Below are positions 9,864 to 19,755 of a stretch of 64,000 nucleotides of DNA, piece after piece; within the stretch, counting starts at the first letter, position 1; each line of letters opens with the position of its first letter. A model generated the notes under the pieces. The model did not search any database and was not told where the DNA came from. It was given only the letters and a program-made list of their open reading frames with translations. The DNA comes from Achatina immaculata (taxonomy: Eukaryota; Mollusca; Gastropoda; Stylommatophora; Achatinidae): the NCBI GenBank assembly GCA_009760885.1, contig CM019713.1:6673266-6737265 (forward strand), given 5' to 3'. Position numbers and translations under genes: made by a program.

Positions 9864-10818
9864 ATGGTAAATGTAACAACAAACTTAGCCTACCATGAAA
9901 TGTGTAGTGAGATGGCAAAGTGGTAGACCTGCTGCCTCAGCCATCACCTTCTTGCTAGCAGCTACTTGCCTCTGAAAGAGTTTAAGTGTCTCTAGTCTGT
10001 TTAAAGCAAATCCACAATAAGTCAGTCCTGTGTTTTATCTCAAAAGGTGGCTGACATCAGCTTGGTGCTGTAAGGTTGCAGGCTAAGTTTGAGAATCTAA
10101 GAGAAGGTTTAGCTCCACATATGTGTGCGACACATTTGGCCCACAAGCACATTCAACCATTTGCTGGCAGTTACAAATCGTGAAGCACAATATGAGCAGA
10201 AAACAGAAGCCATGTTTTCCCATTTTGTGTAAACTATACATAATATGGCTTGGAATATGCAGTGTGATAGATGAACTGAGCATACAAATGAAAATGCATA
10301 AATATATATCAGAATAAAAAATAGAACCACTTCAAGATTATAAGCAGCAGGCAGATACCACAATAACTTGATTCGCTAGAATGAGACAATAAAACTCACA
10401 ATCCCTATCAGAACATGTTCAGTATTTAACAAAAAAGTGGCCATCTATATAAATGTTAGATCAGTGCTACAAGCTCTTGAAAGCATCGATACAGTATAAA
10501 TGACCATATCACACTCCTCTAAATTTATTCACAAATTGCAACACCATAATATTGAAGTTTTGCTAAATTGTTGTGTTACTAAATTATTGTAAATAAGAAG
10601 GCAGATAAGTTGGTAAAAACAAGAAGGCAGTCAAATTCACACTTCAGTTTGAATTACAATGAAGCCATATCATCTATTGGAAAATATCACAGTGATAATA
10701 AATTGACATACAATCTCATTCCCTAAAGCTGAAAATCTGATTACAGTTTAATAGCAGTAGTAGCTATAACAACTTGTGCTTGTGTTTTAGAGCTGAAGCA
10801 TATACATCCTGTCATTAG
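9864..10818. other. Intron sequence, nothing recognised apart from a tRNA-like scrap
   Basis: AT-rich. Around 9905-9985 'gatggcaaagtggtagacc' resembles a tRNA A-box region, perhaps a SINE scrap, but no B box could be placed. Otherwise nothing. Confidence 0.35.
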
Positions 10819-11157
10819 GTCAAGGCTGAACAGACGACAGGAAAAGAAAACAAAAGCAGAAAGAAGCCTAATAGGAAAAAAACTGACCCTGATGACCAGA
10901 TCAAGCCAAAAGTTATATCCTCCTTGGAAGAAACGGCCCCAGAGGGCAGCAACAGCAAGAAGAAGGCCAAGAGCAAAGCCAAAGTGCAAAAAGCAACGCC
11001 TGCCTCCCAGTATGCTGGCTCTCAGTTTAAGAAATTGTTCATGCAGCCTCTGAATAAGATGAAGCCACCAAAATTTCTTCTGCCCCGGTTTTCTCAGTTA
11101 TCAGCTGTTAGTTCAGGCAACAGCTCCATGGGTAATGAGGACAGTGGTCAGTCTCAG
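10819..11157 (+). CDS. Zinc-finger protein, basic Lys/Ser-rich exon
   Basis: Second exon of the gene. The acceptor is 'tgtcattag' (AG 10817-10818) and the donor is 'cag|gtcagt' at 11158. It is 113 codons, phase 0 at both ends. A stop just upstream in frame (10816-10818) rules out an earlier start of the exon. It encodes two basic clusters (KSRKKPNRKKTDPDD and SKKKAKSKAK) that look like nuclear localisation signals, then FMQPLNKMKPPKFLLPRFSQ and a Ser/Gly/Asn-rich end. No zinc ligands are present. The region is low-complexity and probably disordered between the finger and the putative activation region. Confidence 0.8.
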
Positions 11158-11646
11158 GTCAGTCATCATGTTAAGTTACTTGTATCAGAATCTGTTTTTT
11201 TTTTTTTTTATATTTGTTCTTCTCAGCTCTGTGACCACTGTGTACATGCAAGGCCATTGCAAGAATTTAATTTGGAATGATATAATTCCTGACTTTATAG
11301 AATCTCATTTTCATCTTGTGTTTGAGATAGCTGCGTTTATTTATTTTGTTGAAGAAATATTTCTCATGTAGTTTGTTAGTAGGTTTTCCTCATATGGCTA
11401 AATGATTGTCCAGCTTACTTTCATCAGTCTGTTTCTTCCTCCTCCTCCTCTTCATCCTCCTCTGATGAGATAAGAAAGTTGAAACACAGCATCATGTCAG
11501 ATTGGGAATGGGTTGTAGTGACTATATTTTTTAGTCCCTGCTTGGAGATAAAAAAAGGGGGGGGGGTATACATAACCTCTTTAGCAAACTCCACCACCAT
11601 GGGGACCGTGGTGATCCCAGCCCTGTTAGCCAGGCTAGGCTAACAT

Positions 11647-11854
11647 TGGGGGTACCAGCTGAAAGTTTGGACAGGGCCTTGGTCATTTATGGTTTTCCAG
11701 TCCTGATGCTATTATGTCAGTTATGGGTCAGTGACTTCTAAATCAGACAGTGGGGGTACCAGCTGAAAGTTTGGACAGGGCCTTGGTCATTTATGGTTTT
11801 CCAGTCCTGATGCTATCATGTCAGTTATGGGTCAGTGACTTCTAAATCAGACAG
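11647..11854 (+). repeat. 104-bp direct tandem duplication
   Basis: 11647-11750 and 11751-11854 start 'tgggggtaccagctgaaagt' and end 'aaatcagacag'. They differ by about one or two bases, so the duplication is very recent. Confidence 0.97.
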
Positions 11855-12304
11855 CGTATATGTATATATATGTTATATATATGTATATATGTACAATATA
11901 TGTTCTGTCCATATTTTTTGTAATGGTGGCTTCTCATTATTATTCCTTTTTTTTCTTTTAAAGTGGCATTAAATATTTAAATGAAATAAAATAGAACTTA
12001 CTTTTTGCCTTTTGAGAATTGGGGTATTTTCAGGGCATCAACACTGAGCCACATGTATGCATGGATGTCAGTATTTTAATGGTAAACATGCTGCTTCATG
12101 GAAGTCTTGGTTGCCATTAGTTAAACACTATTATTAAGTCAACAGCAGAAGATTAGATGCTGTAGACTGTATGAACTGCAAATAAAACTGCTTCCAAGAC
12201 AGCCTACAGTTACAAAATCCAATATTTTGAAGACTGAGCAACTACAAAGGGCAGTCAAGTTTTTCACTATGGCAACAGCCACCAAGAGCTTTTAGCTTGC
12301 AGCT

Positions 12305-13045
12305 ACAGAAAGATCCACCATCACCACCACCACCATCATCTCCACTACCACTATCACCACCACTACTACCACTATCACCACCACTACCACTATCACCACC
12401 ACTACTACCACTATCACCACCACTACCACTATCACCACCACTACCACTATCACCACCACTACCACTATCACCACCACTACTACCACTATCACCACCACTA
12501 CCACTATCACCACCACTACTACCACTATCACCACCACTACCACTATCACCATCATCTCCACTACCACCACCACCACTACTACCACTATCACCACCACTAC
12601 TACCACCATCATCACCACCACTACTACCACCATCATCTCCACTACTACCACCACCACCACCACTACCACTATCACCACCACTACTACCACCATCATCTCC
12701 ACTACCACCACCACCACTACTACCACCATCACCACCACTACTACCACCACCACTACTACCACCATCACCACCACTACTACCACTATCACCACCACTACTA
12801 CCACCACCACTACTACCACTATCACCACCACTACTACCACCATCATCTCCACCACCACCACCACTTCTACTACCACTATCACCACCACTACTACCACCAC
12901 CACCACCACTACTACCATCATCTCCACTACCACCACCACCACTTCCACCACTATCACCACCACTACTACCACCATCATCTCCACTACCACCACCACCACT
13001 ACCACTATCACCACCATTACTATCATCACCACCACTTCTGCAACA
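12305..13045 (+). repeat. (ACC/ATC/ACT)n triplet array
   Basis: About 740 bases of CCA/CAT/CTA triplets with nested longer periods ('ccaccactactaccactatc' and variants). All three frames per strand are open for long distances, giving false Pro/Ser- or Val-rich proteins of 250-275 residues. It sits in intron 2, close to the exon at 13150. Confidence 0.97.
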
Positions 13046-13149
13046 GATGAAATGAAAAAGAAGGAAGAGAGAACCTGTATGAAAAGATAATCATTGTTTA
13101 GGATAACTGCAAGAATCATTCTTGTTTGTTTTTGTTTATGCTTTCATAG

Positions 13150-13582
13150 ATCTTCACTGAAGTGAGCGACTCAAATCTGAGCACACTTAGCCTACTTCTG
13201 CAACAGCAGACTCATAAACAAGACACCAGTGGACAGTCCAGTACTGTATTCTTCATTCCCCTCTCTCATACAGACCAACAGCAGCGACAGCAGCAGCAGC
13301 AGTCTCTTGGATCCTTTTCACCCCTGATGAGGTACACAGTTATCCCAACTCACATCCTGCCAAGCCAGGCAGGATCTGAGACCCCCATGGATTCCACTGC
13401 GGGGCTTGCGTTACCGATTTTTTCCACAGCAGACATGCTGACGCCAGGATTGGGCGTGTTGCAGTCTGGGGTTCAGCCAGTACAGCTTGTACAAACAGGC
13501 AGCATTTATGCAAATGGTGTATCTTCTGGTGATGTACAGTGCAATCAGGATGCAGTTGCTGCAGAGGCAACACATTTTTTAA
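13150..13582 (+). CDS. Zinc-finger protein, Gln/Ser/Thr-rich exon
   Basis: Third exon. Acceptor 'gctttcatag' (AG 13148-13149), consensus donor GTAAGT at 13583. Phase 0 in, phase 1 out. The 144 codons begin IFTEVSDSNLSTLSLLLQQQ and include a Gln tract (DQQQRQQQQQS), then hydrophobic/Ser/Thr/Pro-rich sequence such as YTVIPTHILPS and GVQPVQLVQTG. Gln-rich, motif-poor sequence like this is typical of transcriptional activation regions, which is inference. Length and frame agree with both neighbouring exons. Confidence 0.85.
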
Positions 13583-13758
13583 GTAAGTGATATAGTAGAT
13601 TGTGAATACATGAAACAGAAGATGTTTGTGTGCTGGTAGTTATTTTTTTATTTTTTTAAAAACAGTCATTCCTGAAACAATGAACAAAGCTAGCTTGGTT
13701 TGCACTGTCATTTTAAAATTACATCTGCCAGATAAGTGGTGAGGTAGTTAACAGTTGC

Positions 13759-14594
13759 TTAACTCTTTCTATACTTCGCATCACACTGTATGATGATCCG
13801 GTGGACACTTTTTGCCTTGTGTACACATTAATGTGCTAGTAATGAGTTAGGCTCTAAAAGTGAATTTAATCATACAGTGCTTAAAATCTGGCCAAAACCG
13901 GTTGTAGAAATCGCTTCCGTTATGATACAAGCATCAACACGAGGTCCTGTGTGTGAATTGAGAGCCATGTTTTTATACAAAAATTAGTTTTTAAAATGTT
14001 TTTCTAAGCTTATAGGCCACCGGCCATGGTGTTGCCATGTTATTAGTGTATTGTAGACTGTAAATTAACTGTAAATAAATAGTGAATGTATATTTTATGT
14101 GAGGAAATGGTCTTTGTGTAAAATTCAATTTGGATATCACTGGACCCACTACAGATTGAATGAATGAATGAATGAATAATCTTTATTTTTCAAGGGTAAA
14201 GAATTGGGCACGCAGGCCCATCTTACATTCTGCCCTTCATCACTCCATCTTTCATTCTTCCCACACACTTGATTTAGTACAAATATACAAACTTGAGCAG
14301 GGTAAGAGAGAACATTTTTCATCATAATTTCCCATTTCTTCTTCTCAACTCTCCTCATTTCTTAGCTCGTTTTTTTCTGTTATATATTAATATATTAATA
14401 CAAATTTTATTAGAAAAACAATATATAACTTTTCCTATTTAAAAAAAAATGTATAATATGTCATACTGCAAATCAGACTATGCTTTTGTGATCCTTCTGA
14501 ATGTGACAATCATCCTATTCCACGTTAAGAAATTTACCCCATGAGATGACCATTGGTCATTTGAGGGAAAAACCCCAAGTACACAAAGAGTTAA
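13759..14594 (+). mobile_element. piggyBac-like MITE with exact TTAA duplications
   Basis: Left end TTAACTCTTTCTATACTTCG and right end 'aagtacacaaagagttaa'. In reverse complement the right end reads TTAACTCTTTGTGTACTT, so the ends are inverted repeats with TTAA on both sides (13759-13762 and 14591-14594). No transposase is present. A LINE 3' fragment (about 14150-14370) is inserted inside. The termini are related to those at 9156-9863 and 21063-21782, but the interior differs. Confidence 0.85.
14150..14370 (-). mobile_element. CR1/L2-like LINE E 3' fragment with (ATTC)n tail
   Basis: The sequence 'gggcacgcaggcccatctta' and 'cattctgccctt' matches the 3' UTR of the minus-strand LINE near 34135-34200. 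On the minus strand it ends in ATTC repeats (seen here as 'tgaatgaatgaatgaat'), the tail style of L2/CR1-like elements. Confidence 0.7.
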
Positions 14595-14819
14595 GTGACA
14601 TATATCAGATAATGTTGTTAACATTTGTTTATGTGATAAATATGTTGGATAAGACATGTTACTGTTAACATTTGTTCACATTTGGTGGCCAGGAAGAGCC
14701 TATTATTATTTTGTTATTGTTATGTGAGACAAAAAAATTATTCTACTGTATATTCTACTGTTAACATTTATCTATGTGGTGATTCAGAAATGCAATGACA
14801 ATGTTGTTTACATTTGTTC

Positions 14820-15770
14820 AGTAAGAGATAGTAGATCAGAGGGTCCATTTCTAAGCACAGTATTAGGTCAGAGGGTCCATTTCTAAGCACAGTATTAGGT
14901 CAGAGGGTCCATTTCTTGCCTCAGTTGGTTAGAGGGCATTTTCATGTCTAAAATAAATCAGAGGGTTCATTTCTTGTCTCAGTTGGTTAGAGGGCATGTT
15001 TCATGTCTAAAATAAGTCAGAGAGTCCATTTCTTTCCTCATTTGATTAGAGGGCCTATTTCATATCTCAAATAAGTTAGAGGGTCCATATCTTGCCTCAG
15101 TTGGTTAGAGGGCCTATTTCATGTCTTATGTAAGTCAGAGGATCCATTTCTTGTCTTAATAGGTCAGAGAGTCCATTTCTTGCCTCTGATGGTTAGATTT
15201 CATATCTCAATAGGTCAGAAGGTCTGTTTCTTGCCTCAGTTGATTAAAGGGCCTATTTCATGCCTCAAATTCTCGTGGATCTCGTGTGGTCCTTTCGGGG
15301 ACCACACAGGAGACCACGGGACCTAACGAGGACCACAGGCGTAAATTCAGTAGGATCACAGTGCAGTTTTGGTGGTAGAAGCGAATGAAGAAGAAGAAGA
15401 AGAAGATGCCTCAAATAAGTCAGAGTCTGTTTCTTGCCTCAGATGGTTAGATTTCATATTTCAGTAGGTCAGAAGATCTGTTTCTTGCCTCAGTTGGTTA
15501 GAGAGCCTATTTCATGTCTCAAATAAGTCAGAGAGTCTAGTTCTTGCCTCAGATGGTTAGATTTCATATCTCAGTAGGTCAGAAGGTCTATTTGCCTCAT
15601 TTGGTTAGAGGGCCTATTTCATATCTCAGTAGGTCAGAGGGTCCATTTCTTGCCTTAGTAGGTTAGAGAACCTATTTCACATCTCAACAGTTTAGAGGGT
15701 TCATTTCTTGCCTTATTAAAGTCCATTTCTTGTCTCAGTAGATCAGAGTAGATCTTAGTAGGTCAGTTTC
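14820..15770 (+). repeat. Degenerate minisatellite, mixed ~28-bp units
   Basis: Variants of 'gtcagagggtccatttcttg' and 'ggttagagggcctatttcat' alternate across about 950 bases, with many substitutions and length changes. It is interrupted at 15271-15405 by a foreign insertion. Confidence 0.9.
15271..15405 (+). mobile_element. 135-bp structured retroposon with (GAA)n tail
   Basis: An insertion inside the minisatellite, flanked by the 11-bp direct repeat 'atgcctcaaat' (15260-15270 and 15406-15416). It ends in six or so GAA repeats, as a retroposed RNA would. Its 5' half folds on itself: 'tctcgtgtggtcc' pairs with 'ggaccacacaggaga'. It is GC-richer than the array. No protein frame is present. 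The repeated host context slightly weakens the target-duplication call. Confidence 0.65.
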
Positions 15771-16124
15771 AATTTCTGATGAGTCCATTTTGTCAGTATT
15801 TGGCAAGCCATTATGTAACAGAATATGAAATCATTGAGGGTAAATGGATCATTCTTTTAAATACCAACCCATATTTACTGCCTCCATCACTACCAAAAAC
15901 AGAACAAAATCTCAGCCATTTTTTTGTAATTATTTTCCCCATTATTTTATGCTTCATGAATTTTGTTTTATTTTCATGCTTAACTCTGCTTAAATCTTGA
16001 TGCGTACAACATTTATTTGAGTGCCGCTAGATGTGCCTTTGCTATTTCTCATTTTGTGATTTCTGTACCTCAGAATTTTAATTCTTGTTTTTCTAAAGTT
16101 ATGTTTTTTTTGTCTACAAAGCAG

Positions 16125-16436
16125 ACATTCCTCAAGGTTCTGAAATACTGCAAGAAAGCACATCAACCAGTCTTCAGTATCCAAGTTCCAGTGTTTTAGT
16201 CACAGACTCCTCACGGCCAGAAATGAGCACCGACACCTTTCAGACAATAATACCTGCCAACAGTGCCACAGATGGAACTACCACAGTGATGGTGCTGCCC
16301 ACTGTAACAAGCACTGCACCACAGAATGAAGCCATGCATCAACAAGTACAGACCGTTTTCAGTTATCCACCATTAATGTCATCCAGCCAATCAGTGTTGC
16401 TGCCGGTGACACCTGGTGTACAAATTATTCCTTCGA
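16125..16436 (+). CDS. Zinc-finger protein, Ser/Thr/Val-rich exon
   Basis: Fourth exon. It completes the split codon from the previous exon (A|AC, Asn), with consensus donor GTAAGT at 16437, phase 1 out. It encodes NIPQGSEILQESTSTSLQYP, then MSTDTFQTIIPANSATDGTT and VLLPVTPGVQIIPS. It has no cysteines and no recognised domain. The repeated TTVMVLPTV- and VLLPVTPG-like hydrophobic islands in a Ser/Thr-rich background again suggest a transactivation region. An alternative acceptor three bases upstream (AAG|CAG) would add one codon. Confidence 0.82.
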
Positions 16437-16745
16437 GTAAGTTATAGAATATTTGTAGCTTCAGTGTTACAGATCTACGACTGGGTAGTGAAAACTGACA
16501 AGGAAAGTGGGAAGGTACCTTTTGGCACATAAGCAAAAGAATAAAAATTAAACAAATCATTCACCAAAAAAGGATGGCCACCTTGGTGACTCAGTTTATG
16601 TTGTAGAAAGTAAAAGGAAAAATTAAAGTAGAGTAGAAAGAAACTGTTTGCCACCAGTCATTAAATCTCTTGAATTATATCAGATATGTCAGAATTACAG
16701 CATATCATTCTTTCTGTGTCAGAGTTATCCCCAGTTTCTTGTGTG

Positions 16746-17060
16746 TTATCTCTAGCTTCAAGAGCAAAGTTGATGGTGTGTTATCTCTAGCTTCAGGAGC
16801 AAAGTTGATGATATGTTATCTCTAGCTTCAGGAGCAAAGCTGATGGTGTGTTATCTCTAGCTTCAGGAGCAAAGCTGATGATGTGTTATCTCTAGCTTCA
16901 GGAGCAAAGTTGATTGTCTGTTATCTCTAGCTTCAGGAGCAAAGTTGATTGTGTGTTATCTCTAGCTTCTGGAGCACAGTTGATTGTGTGTTATCTCTAG
17001 CTTCTGGAGCAAAGTTGATTGTGTGTTATCTCTAACTTCAGGAGCAAATTTGATTGTGCT
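16746..17060 (+). repeat. 35-bp minisatellite, 9 copies
   Basis: 'ttatctctagcttcaggagc' recurs at exact 35-base steps from 16746 to 17026. Each unit contains 'tctctag' and 'gcttcaggag'. Confidence 0.97.
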
Positions 17061-17214
17061 AGAATGATGTCAGCAAACCACAATTGTATACTTCTCTTTT
17101 GGTGCTTCTAGTAAAAGCTTAACCAGAATAATCAAGCCACCATAATCCACAACCGGTCTGAAATACTTCTAGCTTCAACTGGATGTTAACCTGACCAGAA
17201 CTTTGTTCTGTTTA

Positions 17215-18040
17215 AGTTTGTTTGTTGTTGTTTGTTGTTCGTCCATCATCTTCAGTGATGACCGCAGCTTCATCTTGGTCTAAATGAGGTGAGGTGTGCT
17301 CGTGCGTGACCAACTAGCCCTATACGATCTTTGAAAGTTTTGCCACATACGGAACATGCATGTTCAGATTCAGTTGTGGGTGCCTGTACAGCCTTGGCTT
17401 TTCACATTGCGTGTTTGTGCTGGGCACTTTCAGTTCTCGATCGCTCATTTCTCGGGGCACCCAGAGTGGTTATAACCCTCCATGATGGGTGCACTTGTGC
17501 TTTGGTCTCCCAAGAGTTGATGTCTATCCCGAAGGCCTTGAGTGAGGTTTTGAGTGTATCCTTGTATCGCTTTTTTTGCTCTCCTGCTTTCTGTTTTCCA
17601 TTCAGAAGTTCCTCATATAGGAGTTGTTTGGGCAGTCGAGTGTTACTCATTCTGACCACATGCCCTGTCCAACGGATTTGTGCCTTTTGAAGCATTGTGT
17701 AGATGCTTGGAATTTTAGCTCTTGTGAGGACTTTAGTATCAGGTATCATTTGCTGCCATTTGATGTTTAGTATTTTCCTGAGACAGCCTAGATGGAAATG
17801 ATTTAGTTGTCTTGCATGCCTACTATAGACTGTCCATGTTTCACCTGCATACATTAGTGTGGTCAGAACAACAGCTTTATAGACCTTTAACTTGGTGGTA
17901 ATGCTGAGTCTTCTTCTTTCCCATACATTTTTTCCCATATGCTGCACTGGCTTTAGCTATTCTGTTGCTGATTTCAGCATCAAGATTGACTGATCCTCTG
18001 TTCAAGTAGGATAGTTCCTGTTTGTCTGTTCTTGTTAACT
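17215..18040 (-). mobile_element. LINE G 3' part with (AAC)n tail
   Basis: Minus-strand LINE 3' end. On that strand it reads the RT thumb and post-RT region, a zinc finger, then a stop and a short 3' end with 'gaacaacaaacaacaacaaa'. It is 5'-truncated at about 18040. It is an old insertion in intron 4, antisense to the gene. Confidence 0.85.
17285..17947 (-). pseudogene. LINE ORF2 C-terminus: RT thumb plus C2H2 finger
   Basis: The 181-codon frame (17402-17947) has KVYKAVVLTTLMYAGETWTV (the YGxExW-type block), HFHLGCLRKILNIKWQ, IRWTGHVVRMSNTRLPKQLL and a final MRKxK-like stretch. An in-frame TGA at 17402-17404 follows. The same frame then continues for about 40 codons into CSVCGKTF...GLVGHARAH, a canonical C-x2-C-x12-H-x3-H finger. 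The TGA is what CGA becomes by CpG deamination, so the finger was probably part of the ORF. In active elements such C-terminal fingers are thought to help bind nucleic acid. Confidence 0.82.
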
Positions 18041-18076
18041 TCAGTCTTCTGTGTTTAAAAAAATCTGAAGTTTCTT

Positions 18077-18246
18077 GAGGATGGTAGGAAAAAAAAAAGA
18101 AATTCTTAAAAATCCTCCCAGAAATGTGAAATATTTCTGTTAATGTCTTATAGGCTTGTTATGTGAGGATGGTAGAAAAAAAAAAGAAATTCTTAAAAAT
18201 CCTCCCAGAAATTTGAAATATTTCTGTTAATGTCTTATAGGCTTGC
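18077..18246 (+). repeat. 88-bp tandem duplication
   Basis: 'gaggatggtag' plus an A run and 'aaattcttaaaaatcctccc' occurs at 18077 and 18165, and both copies end 'gtcttataggcttg'. Near-identical copies mean a recent event. Confidence 0.95.
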
Positions 18247-18374
18247 CAAATAATGGGCTGCTCTTCTTCTATGAAAAACATTTTTCTTTAGTTGAATTTT
18301 AATTTTGTTCCAGAGGCAAAAATGCAACACTTCAGTTGAATGAGGTAATGGTCAGTAATCCATAGATGAGTGCT

Positions 18375-18585
18375 TGTATCAGGATTGGTGGACCATAGCT
18401 GACCTAGACCCTATTCTGTCTCCCAGTGGTGGCCTTGGAAACAGACAGTAGTCTAGTCCAGTATATAGAGGCCATAACGGGAAGGCAAACTCGGTCCAAA
18501 AAGTATTCAAAGCCGAAGTCAAATGTATAAGAATTGTAGGACATATAACAACATGACATAGCCAATGGCCAGACTGAGTGTCAGT
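18375..18585 (+). repeat. Interspersed repeat family E, copy
   Basis: 'ggaccatagctgacctagac', 'cagtggtggccttgg' and 'gggaaggcaaact' parallel the copy at 6365-6545. Confidence 0.6.
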
Positions 18586-18671
18586 GCCAGGAAGAAGAAT
18601 ATTTCGATTATAAATATCATTTACCTGACAAGCAGACATTTTTAGAACAGGAGTTTTGAAGAATCTTTAAA

Positions 18672-18885
18672 ATTATTTTTTGTCTGGTAATACCATGCCA
18701 AAAAATACCCCGGTGTCAACCCAGCAAATGGGTCCAAAGAAACCTGAGAAGGTAGATGCAGCTATGCATGATATTGACCACATCACACTTTCATGTGCCG
18801 ATGGTCTTAGAAATATGAGCCTAACACCATATCCCCAATATGCCTTAATGGCATGAAAATTGGAATTTTACCTTTACCTTAATAA
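18672..18885 (+). repeat. tRNA-SINE, 5'-truncated copy
   Basis: It follows the body of the full SINE at 46585-46868 without its tRNA head. Shared blocks are 'ccacatcac', 'ctttcatgtgccgatgg', 'gcctaacaccatatcccca', 'cttaatggcatg' and the tail 'tttacctttacctt'. Confidence 0.8.
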
Positions 18886-19079
18886 AATTATTTAGGTTTT
18901 TAAAAATTTTTTTAAATTTAGTTTAATAAAATTTCTGAAGTTCAGTGTGTGTTTACTACTGTTTGTTTAAAAGAGAAGTAGATGTTCATTTTTACATATA
19001 CATTTAGTAACATTGTTTAGTTATCTTTGATGATGGATGTTCATTGTGGTAGGAGAATTTTTATTTTTCTTAGTAATAC

Positions 19080-19290
19080 ACAATAATTAGTGTATAAGTA
19101 TACATGAAGCCACTGCAGTAAAGCTGTGATACCAAAATGCATAAAGTAGGAAAAAAGTAGGAACAGCTTTATTACTTAACAAGTACACAGTTGTGACATT
19201 TCAATGTGAGGCTTAATCATGCAAAAACATACAGGAAGAAGAACTGGAGAGAGGAGATAAAGTATAAATTTACATGAATGCTATGTTTAA
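19080..19290 (-). mobile_element. Penelope-like element 3' end
   Basis: Its reverse complement matches 38230-38400, downstream of the GIY-YIG frame at 37470. The shared block is 'gtgtacttgttaagtaataa' plus 'agctgttcc', preceded by 'gaaatgtcacaa' and followed by 'attacagctttactg'. Only the 3' region is present. Confidence 0.75.
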
Positions 19291-19450
19291 AAAAAAAAAC
19301 TGAAATAAAATGAAAAGAGCACTTAGCTGTAACTTGTTTATACATTTTATTTTTCTTACAGTTGTGCAAATAGGTGTCTGTCAAGTCATGCTGTTAATGC
19401 TTTTTTTGATTTAGATAATTTCCAGTATGATCAACATTCTACTTTTGCAG

Positions 19451-19755
19451 GTAACTTCATGAATTTTTCTGTGACTGTATCAGCGCCAGATGATGTCACC
19501 TCTTTGAATATGTCGCAGCAAAATTTTGGGGAAGCAGCGGGTGAAGCTGAGAGCAGCCTGGCTGAAACAAGTGAAGATGTTGCTGCTGCAGTTGTCATGG
19601 ATGTTGGTGTTGATGACAGTGACATTGGTTCTGGCCTTGTTGCCTACACAGTGGTAAAATGTGATGATGATATTTGCGCCAAAGAGGAATGCCAGGATGT
19701 AGATGCGGAGACCTCTGTCGCTGCTTGCATGACTGAAGTAGCAAGCTTCAGCTAA
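19451..19755 (+). CDS. Zinc-finger protein, acidic C-terminal exon with stop
   Basis: Last exon. It completes a Ser codon (A|GT) and runs 100 codons to TAA at 19753-19755. It encodes NFMNFSVTVSAPDDVTSLNM, then an Ala/Glu/Asp-rich stretch (EAESSLAETSEDVAAAVVMD, VGVDDSDIGSG) and KCDDDICAKEECQDVDAETS near the end. The acidic region could be an activation or interaction surface. The few cysteines do not form a C2H2 pattern. Together the five exons give about 501 residues, with the ORF open across every junction. Confidence 0.85.

Larger units (their letters stand above)
5909..10818 (+). other. Intron 1 of the zinc-finger gene
   Basis: It is bounded by GT at 5909 and AG at 10817-10818, phase 0. 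It holds minisatellites (6013-6227, 7176-7400), LINE A copies, a family E repeat and a piggyBac-like MITE, all listed separately. Segments 7401-7830 and 9864-10818 contain nothing I recognise. Confidence 0.75.
11158..13149 (+). other. Intron 2 of the zinc-finger gene
   Basis: GT at 11158, AG at 13148-13149, phase 0. It contains a family E scrap near 11585-11640, a 104-bp duplication, a TA-rich stretch (about 11856-11905) and a long triplet array (12305-13045) that ends only about 105 bases from the acceptor. Confidence 0.75.
13583..16124 (+). other. Intron 3 of the zinc-finger gene
   Basis: GTAAGT at 13583 to AG at 16123-16124, phase 1. It holds a piggyBac-like MITE with a nested LINE fragment and a roughly 950-bp degenerate array that carries a small retroposon. 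The acceptor region reads 'aaagcag', a NAGNAG tandem acceptor. Confidence 0.8.
16437..19450 (+). other. Intron 4 of the zinc-finger gene
   Basis: GTAAGT at 16437, acceptor 'cttttgcag' with AG at 19449-19450, phase 1. It contains a 35-bp minisatellite, a minus-strand LINE with a C-terminal C2H2 finger, an 88-bp duplication, a family E repeat, a SINE and a Penelope-like 3' end. Confidence 0.8.

Noticed and set aside
10083..10363. Overlapping 64-84-codon frames on both strands
   Set aside because: No motif, splice support or coding bias. Length is expected by chance in this context.
5940..10818. Additional zinc-finger exons in intron 1
   Set aside because: No further C-x2-C...H-x3-H pattern found in any plus-strand frame. 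The open frames there belong to LINE A or minisatellites.
12292..13119. Open frames of 252 and 275 codons (Pro/Ser- or Val-rich)
   Set aside because: They lie wholly within the ACC/ATC/ACT triplet array, where no stop codon can arise, and have no other coding support.
16746..17060. CRISPR-like regular repeats (also 32430-32945 and 53185-55245)
   Set aside because: Units follow each other directly without unique spacers, so they are minisatellites. The genome is eukaryotic.
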